Assembly: GCF_018069625.1 (NCBI RefSeq) | Contig: NZ_CP072941.1 | Coordinates: 1,860,001-1,924,000 of the forward strand | Direction: 5' to 3' | DNA: 64,000 bases | DNA from: Streptomyces yatensis | GTDB taxonomy: Bacteria > Actinomycetota > Actinomycetes > Streptomycetales > Streptomycetaceae | Shown: piece by piece, positions 8,440-15,677 of the stretch | How the letters are laid out: the number at the start of each line of letters is the position of its first letter | Position numbering within the stretch: position 1 is the first letter of the stretch | Translations under genes and position numbers: made by a program | Notes under the pieces: model-generated | Databases searched by the model: none | The model's input: the letters and a program-made list of their open reading frames with translations, nothing else | Told to the model about the DNA's origin: nothing

Positions 8440-8940
8440 ATGATGCCTGGAACGTCATCCACCGCCGCCCTCGCCGTTGTTGCCGCTGTCGTGTTCGCCG
8501 CTCTCACGTCGTGTTCCCCGGGTACCTCGGACGGGTCCCCCGCCGAGGGCCGGCCCAGCGGGTCCGGCTCTGGGTCGCCGCCGACTCCCACGGAGTCGGC
8601 CACGCCGTCGCCCTCGCCAACCGGGCCGTGCGCTGACGGGACGTGCGAGATCGAGGTCGCCGCGGGAGACGTCGTGACAGTGCCGGCGACGTACGGCCTC
8701 GGGCGGATCAAGGTGACGGCGATCACTGGCGGCGAGGTCGAGATGGTCGCGCAGCTGACAGGTTCGGGCTTCAGCGTTTCGGGCTGTTCCGGTGGCGGCG
8801 GCGTGTCGTCGGAGGGCGGAGGCGGCGTCGGACTGAGCTGCGGTGAGGGACCCGCCGCGACCATCAACGACGCCATGAGCCTGGAGGTCGTCAAGATCCA
8901 CGGCACCGCCGCCGTCCTCCGTATCAAACCCGCCGGATGA
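8440..8940 (+). CDS. Putative secreted lipoprotein, unknown function
   Basis: A 166-residue protein with a lipoprotein signal: a short N-terminus, a hydrophobic run TAALAVVAAVVFAAL and the lipobox LTSC at about residues 23-26. A Ser/Pro/Thr/Gly-rich linker follows (residues 27-65), then a compact domain beginning CADGTCEIEVAAGDVV, with two cysteine pairs and a glycine-rich loop. The final part has alternating beta-strand character and ends AVLRIKPAG. It likely sits on the outer face of the membrane. Tandem ATG codons at 8440 and 8443 give two possible starts. Ligand and family are unrecognised. Confidence 0.7.
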   Translation: MMPGTSSTAALAVVAAVVFAALTSCSPGTSDGSPAEGRPSGSGSGSPPTPTESATPSPSPTGPCADGTCEIEVAAGDVVTVPATYGLGRIKVTAITGGEVEMVAQLTGSGFSVSGCSGGGGVSSEGGGGVGLSCGEGPAATINDAMSLEVVKIHGTAAVLRIKPAG

Positions 8941-9069
8941 CGTACGGCCCGACCCTTGGGACAGGGCTCCTCGCGTCTGGGAGTTCTTGCCGGAGGTGGC
9001 GACGCTCCGATCGCGAGTGGGCACCAGGTTCGTGGGCTGTGTCCGCGTCGTGTGTAGTGACTGGCGCGG

Positions 9070-9246
9070 GCCTGGTGCCGACGTCGGCGGCGCCATGTCG
9101 ACCCGCGAGGCGTGCGGTGGTGGGCAGGTCGGTGACCAGGGTGATGACGGGAATGCCGGCCGCGACCAGCCGACCGACGGCGGCCCCGACGTCGGGCAGG
9201 TCCGGAGCCTTCGGTGGAGGGCTGACGAAGAGCGTTGCGGACAGGT
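9070..9246 (-). pseudogene. LacI-family regulator, sensor-domain fragment
   Basis: Directly after the stop of the TIM-barrel isomerase, this frame reads VGAAVGRLVAAGIPVITLV followed by TDLPTTARLAG. This is the segment of LacI-family effector domains where a strand GIPVVTLVTD leads to the ligand-contacting loop. The DNA-binding half and the rest of the sensor domain are absent, and there is no start codon. It is probably the relic of a regulator that once accompanied the sugar isomerase. Confidence 0.55.
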
Positions 9247-9247
9247 G

Positions 9248-10096
9248 TTACGTCAGCACCGCAGCTGCCGTCCGGTAAGCCACGTCGGCAGCGGTACGCA
9301 CGGGAAGCGCGCGGTGTGCGTCGGAAAGGATCTCCACTCCCCAAGGGCCCGTCCAGCCGGCGGTACGGAGGCCCGCGACGATGGCGGGGAGGTCGAAGGA
9401 GCCCTCGCCGCACAGGCGACGGCGCCGCACGGTGTCCTCGAAGAGGGTGCCCACGACGTCGCTTTCGGCATCGTTGAGCTCCACGCCCACGATGCGGCCC
9501 GGGGGCACCTTCGCGAGGTCGGCCGGTGGCGTCCCCGCGCGCTCGGTGTGCCAGACATCGATGATCAGGCCGCCCGCCGGGTGCCCAGCCGCTTCGACGA
9601 GTTCGAGTCCGTCGTGCAGGGTCTTGAGGTTGGTCCAGGGCAGGAACTCGATGCCGAGCCGAGCTCCCACACCGTCGGCCTGCGCGGCCAGCGTGGCGAA
9701 CTCCTCGGCCCACGTCTCCAGTTGCCACGGCCGGTCCTCGACATCCGGGCCGATCTTGAGGTGGCGCGCGCCGAGCGCCTCGGCTGCCCGCAGCAGATCC
9801 CGGCGTATCGCGTCCGACGCCGCGCGTCGAGGACCCCGGGCCCACCAGTCCGTCAGCAGCTCCAGCTCCACATGGACCAGTCCGTTGTCCTCGAAGAGCG
9901 ACCGGATACCCGCGAGCCCGTACTCGCGCTCGGCCCGCACCAGGTCCGCATGGAGCAGTCCAAAGCCCCGAAACCCCGCGGCACCCGCCGCCTCCGCTCG
10001 CTCGCGCAGCGTCAGCGAGCTACGCCCGTCGCCTCGCCCGGGTGCGGCATCCCCCGCGGTGGTCCAGCACGTAGCCAACAAGTCTTCACTCGTCAC
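9248..10096 (-). CDS. Sugar phosphate isomerase/epimerase-like TIM-barrel protein
   Basis: A 282-residue AP-endonuclease-2-type TIM barrel, the fold of xylose isomerase-like, hydroxypyruvate isomerase and IolE proteins. Candidate metal ligands are visible in the order expected: E in LGIEFLPWTN, D/H in LIIDVWHTER, E/D in GVELNDAESD and E in WGVEILSD. It probably isomerises or epimerises a small carbohydrate. Nearby fragments of a second isomerase, a LacI regulator and an aldehyde dehydrogenase suggest it is the survivor of a decayed sugar or inositol-type catabolic locus. The start at 10096 opens with MTSEDLLATCW. Confidence 0.85.
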   Translation of the reverse strand: MTSEDLLATCWTTAGDAAPGRGDGRSSLTLRERAEAAGAAGFRGFGLLHADLVRAEREYGLAGIRSLFEDNGLVHVELELLTDWWARGPRRAASDAIRRDLLRAAEALGARHLKIGPDVEDRPWQLETWAEEFATLAAQADGVGARLGIEFLPWTNLKTLHDGLELVEAAGHPAGGLIIDVWHTERAGTPPADLAKVPPGRIVGVELNDAESDVVGTLFEDTVRRRRLCGEGSFDLPAIVAGLRTAGWTGPWGVEILSDAHRALPVRTAADVAYRTAAAVLT

Positions 10097-10398
10097 GGTC
10101 GTTCATCTCCGTTGCCTCGCTCTTGTTCGTGGACCCGGTTGTCGGGCTGCCGGCCGGGGGCGCGGTGCGGCGATGTCAGGGCGTTGACGGGCCGAGTCGT
10201 CACCGCGTCCCCGGGTTCATGTGCCGACGGGATGCCCCGCGGCGTCGTCTCACGTTCAGCGCACCCAGCACGTCAGGCCCGGTCAGCGGCCGGGTTCTCT
10301 CAAATCCTGAGCACCCGATACCCCTCGGTCAATCCGCAGGAAGCCATCAAAAACCCATCACCACGTGCCGGGTGAATGAGCGGCCCGGAGCCCAGGGA

Positions 10399-10430
10399 CC
10401 GGGGACGGCTGGTGTGGCCATCGTCCCCGG
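10399..10430 (-). terminator. Hairpin after the second isomerase fragment
   Basis: CCGGGGACG at 10399-10407 and CGTCCCCGG at 10422-10430 form a perfect 9-bp stem around a 14-base loop, 25 bases downstream of the minus-strand stop at 10455. It is presumably the retained terminator of the gene whose C-terminus survives there. Confidence 0.6.
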
Positions 10431-10454
10431 GCCCCGGACGGACAAGAGGCGCGG

Positions 10455-10625
10455 TTACCCGCGGTCGCGCAGCACTGAGCGCAGGTATTCGGCGCTGGCC
10501 CACACATCTTCGGCCGGCCCCTTGCCACCCGGTTCGTCGGTGAGGATGGTGTCCTGTTCCAGGACGTACCAGCCCTCGTAGCCGCGGGCGCTGAGGTGTT
10601 TCACGATGCCCTCGACGTCGACGTC
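10455..10625 (-). pseudogene. Sugar isomerase (IolE-like), C-terminal fragment
   Basis: Fifty-six codons ending in a normal stop encode the C-terminus of a second TIM-barrel sugar isomerase: LSARGYEGWYVLEQD, then EPGGKGPAEDVWASAEYLRS. The YxGWYvlEQD motif, with its metal-ligand glutamate, and the closing helix are typical of inosose dehydratase-like proteins. Upstream it runs straight into aldehyde dehydrogenase sequence in another frame at about 10622, so the first 200 or more residues were lost by deletion. It differs in sequence from the intact isomerase at 9248-10096. Confidence 0.65.
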
Positions 10626-10964
10626 CCGGCATCGATCTCCAGAACGGCCCGTACCGCGCCGGCGACATCGGAGGTGAACACTCCTGCGCCCAGCCCGTAC
10701 GCCGTTCCGTTGGCCTGCGCGATGGCGGACTCCCAGTCGGCGGCGGGGCTGACGGCGACGGCAGGCCCGAACAGCTCCTGCTGGCTGAGCGGAGAGCGAG
10801 GGTCGACATCCGCCACGACCTCTGGACTCACCACGGCGCCGTCGCGCTCATCCACCGGTCAGGACGCGCGCACCGGCTGCCCCGGCCTGAGCGATGGCCC
10901 GCTCCACTCGCTCCGCCTCGGCGGTCGTGATCAGGGAGCCCATCGTCGTCTCGGACGAGGCCGG
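10624..10964 (-). pseudogene. Aldehyde dehydrogenase, internal fragment with frameshift
   Basis: Two adjacent frames together cover an ALDH segment. The first (from 10964) reads MGSLITTAEAERVERAIAQA and GARVLTGG; after a frame change near 10850 the second reads VVADVDPRSPLSQQELFGPA and ANGTAYGLGAGVFTSDV, ending at EIDAG. The E-F-G-P and YGL motifs are diagnostic for the cofactor/oligomerisation side of ALDH proteins. The catalytic part upstream and the C-terminal tail are missing. The end is fused to the isomerase fragment, and the start abuts an SDR fragment on the opposite strand. Confidence 0.7.
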
Positions 10965-10977
10965 GTCCCCGATCCGG

Positions 10978-11116
10978 ATGGCGGAGGAGTTCGGACCGCA
11001 GAGCGTGCGCATCCACACCATCTCGCCGGGCCCGGTGCGTACCGCGATGTGGGAGAGCCCGCATGGCTACGGCGCCGAGCCGGCCCGCTCCATGGGGGTC
11101 GCCCAGCAGAGCAGCT
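10978..11116 (+). pseudogene. Short-chain dehydrogenase, C-terminal-half fragment
   Basis: The frame reads FGPQSVRIHTISPGPVRTAM followed by WESPHGYGAEPARSMGV. This matches the segment after the catalytic YxxxK of SDR enzymes, where N-x-(I/V)-x-PGPV-x-T binds the cofactor. There is no Rossmann motif or active site upstream, and the frame loses resemblance after about 11116. It lies back to back with the 5'-truncated aldehyde dehydrogenase fragment. Confidence 0.55.
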
Positions 11117-11266
11117 GCTGGTTGTGCCCCCCTGGTCGCACGGGGGCCGGCACGCCGCGTAGCGCCCCCTGGCACGGGTACTCGGACGCCCTGGGTGCTC
11201 GGATGCCCCGGGTACTCGGACGCGGGTGCTCGCATGCGCGGGGAGGCCGCGCGGGGAGGAGAACCC

Positions 11267-11335
11267 ATGGTGATGGAATGCGCCGCCGCTCCGCGCGGCC
11301 CTCTCCAGCGGTACGGACCCCGGCAGGCGCTGTGA
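11267..11335 (+). CDS. 22-residue upstream ORF coupled to the GT2 gene
   Basis: ATG 11267 follows a strong ribosome site (GGGGAGGAG) at a good distance and opens 22 codons rich in Ala, Arg and Pro. Its TGA overlaps the GTG start of the glycosyltransferase by four bases (GTGA). The best ribosome site in the area therefore serves this short frame, and the enzyme may be translated by termination-reinitiation. An alternative is that translation of the enzyme begins at ATG 11278 in the enzyme frame, which would make this ORF incidental. Confidence 0.4.
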   Translation: MVMECAAAPRGPLQRYGPRQAL

Positions 11336-12192
11336 CGACGCCAGCCGTCGGTGTCGTCGTCGCCACCCGCAATCGCGCCGGCACCCTCGCCACCGCCCTC
11401 GAACACCTCACGGCCCTGCCGGAACGGCCACCCGTCCTGGTGGTGGACAACGGTTCGACCGACCACACCCGCGCCATGGTCGCCGAGCGTTTCCCCGGAG
11501 TGGATCTCCTGGCCCATCCCGTCAACCGCGGCGCGTTGGCCCGCAACGATGGCGTACGTGCGCTGACCACCCCTTACATCGCCTTCAGCGACGACGACTC
11601 GTGGTGGCGGCACGGCGCGCTGAGTCGGGCGGCCCGTCTCCTCGACGCCCATCCCAGGCTCGGGCTGGTCACGGCACAGGTACGGGTGGGCCCCGAGGAG
11701 CGACCCGACCCGCTCAACGCGGTGCTTGCCGCCTCCCCGGTCGGCCGGGCGCCCGACCTGCCGGGACCGGAGGTCTTCGGTTTCCTCGCCTGCGCCGCCG
11801 TGGTGCGCCGCAGCGCTTTTCTCGACGCGGGGGGCTTCCATCCCCTGATCTTCTTCGGCGGAGAGGAAACCCTTCTCGCCTATGACCTCACCGCGCGCGG
11901 CTGGGGCGTTTCGTACTGCGCGGAGGTGGTGGCCCACCACAACCCGGCCCCGGCGCCCCGTCCTGGCCGCGACGCCGTGATGCGACGCAACGAGCTGATC
12001 GGCCACTGGCTGCGGCGCCCCCTCCCCCTCGCCTTCCGGAGCACCGCGCGGCTCCTTGCCGAGGCCGCGTGCGACCCGGAGGCGCGGCTCGCCCTCCAGG
12101 GGCTGCTCGCCCGGCTCCCGGCGGCGCTGCGGCAACGCCGCCCGCTGCCGCCGTGGGTGGAGGAGGCCGTCCGGCGGGTGTCCTCGCCCTGA
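11332..12192 (+). CDS. Family 2 glycosyltransferase
   Basis: A 286-residue GT-A fold inverting glycosyltransferase. VVVATRNRAGTL opens the nucleotide-binding fold, VVDNGSTD is the GT2 N-terminal motif, and FSDDDSWW contains the metal-binding DxD equivalent; GGEETLLAYDLTARGW holds the likely catalytic-base region. No C-terminal membrane helix is evident. GTG 11332 is chosen; ATG 11278 is the alternative. It is homologous over its whole length to the minus-strand enzyme at 25958-26854, and the two bracket the glycan locus. Acceptor and donor are unknown. Confidence 0.88.
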   Translation: MTTPAVGVVVATRNRAGTLATALEHLTALPERPPVLVVDNGSTDHTRAMVAERFPGVDLLAHPVNRGALARNDGVRALTTPYIAFSDDDSWWRHGALSRAARLLDAHPRLGLVTAQVRVGPEERPDPLNAVLAASPVGRAPDLPGPEVFGFLACAAVVRRSAFLDAGGFHPLIFFGGEETLLAYDLTARGWGVSYCAEVVAHHNPAPAPRPGRDAVMRRNELIGHWLRRPLPLAFRSTARLLAEAACDPEARLALQGLLARLPAALRQRRPLPPWVEEAVRRVSSP

Positions 12193-12194
12193 GG

Positions 12195-12376
12195 CCATGC
12201 CCTGGGGCCGTGCCCTGGGGCCGTGCCCTGGGGCCATGCCCTGGGGCCATGCCCTGGGGCCATGCCCTGGGGCCATGCCCTGGGGCCATGCCCTGACGCC
12301 ATGCCCTGACGCCATGCCCTGGGGCCATGCCCTGACGCCATGCCCTGGGGCCATGCCCTGGGGCCGTGTCCTGAGG
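12195..12376. repeat. Minisatellite: 14 tandem copies of a 13-bp unit
   Basis: Fourteen contiguous 13-bp units with consensus CCATGCCCTGGGG fill almost the whole space between the convergent GT2 and SDR genes. Variants are limited: G for A at position 3 (units 2, 3, 14), GACG endings (units 8, 9, 11) and a divergent last unit. Each unit junction contains GCCCTGGGGC, a small self-complementary hairpin. A degenerate fifteenth copy may underlie the last codons of the GT2 gene (12182-12194). Because 13 is not a multiple of 3, the array reads as a 13-residue repeat in every frame; I do not regard it as coding. Confidence 0.95.
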
Positions 12377-12388
12377 AGCCGGCAGGAT

Positions 12389-13210
12389 TCACCCCCGGCG
12401 CCAGTCCCCGCTCTCCAGGTGGGACCCGGCCATCGGCCCCATGCGGAGCATGCCACCGTCCACCGCCCAGGAGGCGCCGGTGACATAGCCGGCGTCCGGG
12501 CCCGCGAGGAAGGCGATCACGGCGGCGACCTCCCGGGCGTCCCCGGGCCGCCCGAGCGGGATTCCCGGCCGGTCCTGGCCGCGGACGTCCGTGTCCTCCT
12601 GGCCGGTCATCGGGGTGGCGATCTCGCCTGGTGCGACCGCGTTGACCCGGATCCCGTGTTCGGCCAGTTCCAGGGCCATCACCTGGGTGAGCAGGCCGAG
12701 CCCGCCCTTGGCCGCGCAGTAGGGTGCGGCGCCCACTCGCGGCTGGTGTTCGTGGACGCTGGTGACGTTGACGATCCGGCCGCCCCCGCCCTGGCGAATC
12801 ATCCGGCGGGCCGCGCGCTGTCCGCACAGGAACGGGCCGACCAGGTCGACGTCGAGGACCTGTTGCACGGTGGTGTGGTCGAGGTCGAGGAAGGGGGTGG
12901 CGGTTCCCGTGCCCGCGTTGTTGACGAGGACGTCGAGGCGTCCGAGGGCGTCGGCCAGCCGGTCGATGGCCTCGGCGGCCTCCGGGAGGCCGGTGAGGTC
13001 CATCCGCTCGATCACGGCCCGTCGGCCGTGTTCCCGCACCTCGGCCGCCGTCCGTTCGGCCCCTTCGTGGTCGGTGTTCCAGGTGATGCCGATGTCCATG
13101 CCGTCGTCGGCGAGCCGCACGGCTGTGGCACGGCCGATGCCGGAGTCCGCGCCGGTGACGACGGCGGCGCGGGCGAGGCGGCCGGAGCCGGTGGTGTCGC
13201 TGGGAGTCAT
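12389..13210 (-). CDS. SDR-family oxidoreductase
   Basis: A 273-residue classical short-chain dehydrogenase. The NAD(P)-binding TGADSGIG motif is at about residues 19-26, NNAG follows, and the catalytic tyrosine and lysine are in YCAAKGG; the cofactor-closing PGEIATPM and C-terminal VDGGM are also typical. Sequence style resembles the glucose 1-dehydrogenase-like group. Its ATG overlaps the stop of the GT9 gene (ATGA), making it the last gene of the heptose operon. It may adjust the oxidation state of a sugar, but substrate is not shown by the sequence. Confidence 0.9.
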   Translation of the reverse strand: MTPSDTTGSGRLARAAVVTGADSGIGRATAVRLADDGMDIGITWNTDHEGAERTAAEVREHGRRAVIERMDLTGLPEAAEAIDRLADALGRLDVLVNNAGTGTATPFLDLDHTTVQQVLDVDLVGPFLCGQRAARRMIRQGGGGRIVNVTSVHEHQPRVGAAPYCAAKGGLGLLTQVMALELAEHGIRVNAVAPGEIATPMTGQEDTDVRGQDRPGIPLGRPGDAREVAAVIAFLAGPDAGYVTGASWAVDGGMLRMGPMAGSHLESGDWRRG

Positions 13211-14244
13211 CCGGCGGCTCCGGTGGGGGTGGTCGGACGCGGACGGCGGGGCGCGGAGGCGGCCGGACGGGGAAGCCTGCCGACCGCCGCCAGGACATCG
13301 GCCACGCTGATGGCGAGCAGTCGTTCGTCGGGGACCCTGCCGTGCGCGTCACCCGGCCGGGGGGTGGCGTCGCTGCCGTACCAGAGCGCCTGGTGCAGAT
13401 CGCAGCGCGGTGGTCCCCACAGTCGGGGGGCCACCGGTCCGAAGAGGACGACGGAGGGAGTACCCAGGGCGGTCGCCAGATGTGCCAGGCCGGTGTCGCC
13501 CACGACCACGGCCCGGGCCCGGGCGACGAGTACGGCGAGGTCGGCGAACGGCACATCGGCGTCGCCGCCGAGCACGGCCGACCGAGGCAGCCCGGCGGCC
13601 CGGGCGACCTCATGGGCCAAGGGGGCCTCATCGGCGCCCGCGGTGACGACGACCCGGTGACCGGTCGCGGCGAGGGCCCGTCCCACCGCGGCGAAGCGCT
13701 CGGCGGGCCACCGGCGCGCGGCGGCGTCGGCGCCAGGATGCAGGACCACCGCTCCGGGCGCGGGCGAGCCGCTGCCCTCGGGGGCGGTGATCCGCCGGTC
13801 CCCCGGGTCGGCCGGGATGCCGTACCACAGGAGCAGCCGGCACCAGCGGACCCACTCGTGTTCGTCGTCGCGCCACAGCGGTCCGGGGACCTGGGGGGTG
13901 TCGGGGTGGGCGTAGGCCAGGGTGCGGCCCGGACGCAGGGCGCTCAGCAGACGGTGGCTGGGCGGCCCGTTCCCGTGGAGGTCCACGGCCACCTCCGGTG
14001 GCGGTCCGGTCCAGTCGATCCGGTGGGGGACGGCCCGGGCGGGAGCCGAGGTGGGGAGCAACCGGTCGATGGCCCCGGTCGCCGCCGCGGCCTCGGCCAG
14101 GCGGCCCGGTGCGGCCAGCAGCAGCTCGTAGCCGGGGTGGGAGCGCCGGAGTGCGCGGAGGGCCGGGACGGCCGTGAGCAGGTCGCCGAGGCCGAGGGCG
14201 CGCAGCACCAGCAGGCGGGGGCGGGGGCCCGCGGGGCGCGTCAT
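13207..14244 (-). CDS. Family 9 glycosyltransferase (heptosyltransferase-like)
   Basis: A 345-residue GT-B enzyme of the ADP-heptose:LPS heptosyltransferase family. The N-terminal LRALGLGDLLTAVPALRAL is the GT9 glycine loop; the C-terminal donor domain has HPGADAAARRWPAERF and GDTGLAHLATALGTPSV, the latter a GT9 hallmark. The start at ATG 14244 overlaps the HldE stop by four bases, and its own stop overlaps the SDR start. In Gram-negative bacteria these enzymes add heptose to lipid A core. Here, next to HldE and GmhA, the donor is probably the locally made nucleotide-heptose, and the acceptor must be something other than LPS. Confidence 0.9.
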   Translation of the reverse strand: MTRPAGPRPRLLVLRALGLGDLLTAVPALRALRRSHPGYELLLAAPGRLAEAAAATGAIDRLLPTSAPARAVPHRIDWTGPPPEVAVDLHGNGPPSHRLLSALRPGRTLAYAHPDTPQVPGPLWRDDEHEWVRWCRLLLWYGIPADPGDRRITAPEGSGSPAPGAVVLHPGADAAARRWPAERFAAVGRALAATGHRVVVTAGADEAPLAHEVARAAGLPRSAVLGGDADVPFADLAVLVARARAVVVGDTGLAHLATALGTPSVVLFGPVAPRLWGPPRCDLHQALWYGSDATPRPGDAHGRVPDERLLAISVADVLAAVGRLPRPAASAPRRPRPTTPTGAAG

Positions 14245-15674
14245 CGGCGGGTCCGCACCGGGGGCGGGGCCGGGCGGACGGTGGACCCGAGAGCCGCCCG
14301 GCGGGCGAGTTCGGTGGTGGACCGGCCGTCGAGATACGGCAGGACGAGGGCCTGTCCACCCCATTCGCGCAGCACGGCGGCCTCGGGCAAGGTGTCGGCA
14401 CTGTAGTCGCCGCCCTTGACCCAGACGTCCGGGCGCAGTCTGCGCAGCAGCGGCTCCGGGGTGTCCTCGTCGAAGACGGCGACGGCGTCGACGCAGCCCA
14501 GTCCGGACAGCACCCGGACCCGGTCCGCGACCGGATTGATCGGCCGGCCGGGGCCCTTCAGACGGGTCACGGAGGCGTCGGAGTTGACGCACACGATCAG
14601 GCAGTCTCCGGTGCGGCGGGCGTTCTGGAGCAGTCCGACGTGGCCGGCGTGCAGCAGGTCGAAACAGCCTCCGGCGGCGACGACGGTACCGCCCCGGGCA
14701 CGGACCGCCCCGGCCAGGTCGTAGGCGTCGTACGGGCGCCTGGGAGCCTCGTCATCGCTGAGGGCCTCCCCCGGCCGGAGACCACCGGCGCCGCCCGACG
14801 CCACGAAGGCGGCGGCTTCGGCGACGGCCAGCTGGACCGCCTCCTCCGGCAGCCCTCCGCCCGCCAGCACGCTCGCGGCGGTGGCGGCGAAGCAGTCTCC
14901 GGCGCCGCAGGGGTCGCCCTGGGCCCGGCGAACGACCGGAACGTACATGTGGTCGCCGCTGCGCGGGCGGGTGAGGATGGCACCGCGCTCCCCCAGGGTG
15001 ACGGCGACGGCCGCGGCGCCCCAGAGCTCACCGAGGCGGGTGCCGCGCGCTCCGTGGACGCGGAGGGGTCCCTGATCGTTCCTGGGGCCGCCGTCGGAGC
15101 CGAGGAGCAGCCGGGCCTCGGCGGCGTTGGGTGTGGCGAGCCGTACGCCGGGCACGGGCCGCTCACCGCGCGGGTGCGGGTCCCAGACCAGGGGTGCGGT
15201 GTGCGCCGCGTCGGCGAGGTGGCGGCGCAGCGCGCCCGCGGTGCCGTGGCCGTAATCGGCGACCAGGACGGCTCCGGCGTTCCGTAGGGCGGCGACGGTG
15301 GCCCTTCCAGGGCTTCCCGGCGTTCCGCCCCCTCGGTCGACGCGGACCAGGGGGCGGCCTCCGGCGCGGATCCTGGTCTTGACCGGGAGGGCGCCGTCCA
15401 GGGGCAGCTCGACCACGGTGACCAGGGAGCGCAGGGTTTCGCGGACGACCCGGCTCGCGGCGTCGTCGCCCAGCGCGGTGACGAGGACGACCTCGCGCCC
15501 GCCGCGGGCGGCGAGCAGAGCGGCGAGTCCGGCGCCGCCGGGGCGGCTGCGGTCCACGGTGACGTCGACGACGGGGGCCGGGGCGTCGGGGGCCAGGCGG
15601 GTGGCTTCGCCGTCGACGTCCTGGTCCAGCAGGGTGTCACCGACCACGACCAGGGGTCGCTGCGCGGCGCTCAT
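14241..15674 (-). CDS. hldE: Bifunctional heptose 7-phosphate kinase / heptose 1-phosphate adenylyltransferase
   Basis: A 477-residue two-domain enzyme of nucleotide-heptose synthesis. Residues 1-310 are a PfkB/ribokinase-type kinase with the catalytic GAGD at 257-260, phosphorylating heptose 7-phosphate at C1. Residues 330-477 are a cytidylyltransferase-like domain with GGCFDLLHAGH (HxGH at 342-345) and a late ISSTEL-like RSTTEL, transferring AMP to heptose 1-phosphate. Domain order and length match Gram-negative HldE (RfaE). It lies three bases after GmhA and overlaps the GT9 start. The intermediate bisphosphate needs the GmhB phosphatase, which is present upstream in the operon. Confidence 0.93.
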   Translation of the reverse strand: MSAAQRPLVVVGDTLLDQDVDGEATRLAPDAPAPVVDVTVDRSRPGGAGLAALLAARGGREVVLVTALGDDAASRVVRETLRSLVTVVELPLDGALPVKTRIRAGGRPLVRVDRGGGTPGSPGRATVAALRNAGAVLVADYGHGTAGALRRHLADAAHTAPLVWDPHPRGERPVPGVRLATPNAAEARLLLGSDGGPRNDQGPLRVHGARGTRLGELWGAAAVAVTLGERGAILTRPRSGDHMYVPVVRRAQGDPCGAGDCFAATAASVLAGGGLPEEAVQLAVAEAAAFVASGGAGGLRPGEALSDDEAPRRPYDAYDLAGAVRARGGTVVAAGGCFDLLHAGHVGLLQNARRTGDCLIVCVNSDASVTRLKGPGRPINPVADRVRVLSGLGCVDAVAVFDEDTPEPLLRRLRPDVWVKGGDYSADTLPEAAVLREWGGQALVLPYLDGRSTTELARRAALGSTVRPAPPPVRTRR

Positions 15675-15677
15675 GGG

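Noticed and set aside
10097-10398. A possible gene in the space upstream of the TIM-barrel isomerase
   Set aside because: Open frames exist on the plus strand but are shadows without motifs. The space probably holds only the isomerase promoter.
12195-12376. The 13-bp array as coding sequence for a 13-residue repeat protein, or as a CRISPR
   Set aside because: The same repeat appears in every frame because 13 is not divisible by three, no start with ribosome site serves it, and there are no spacers between units.
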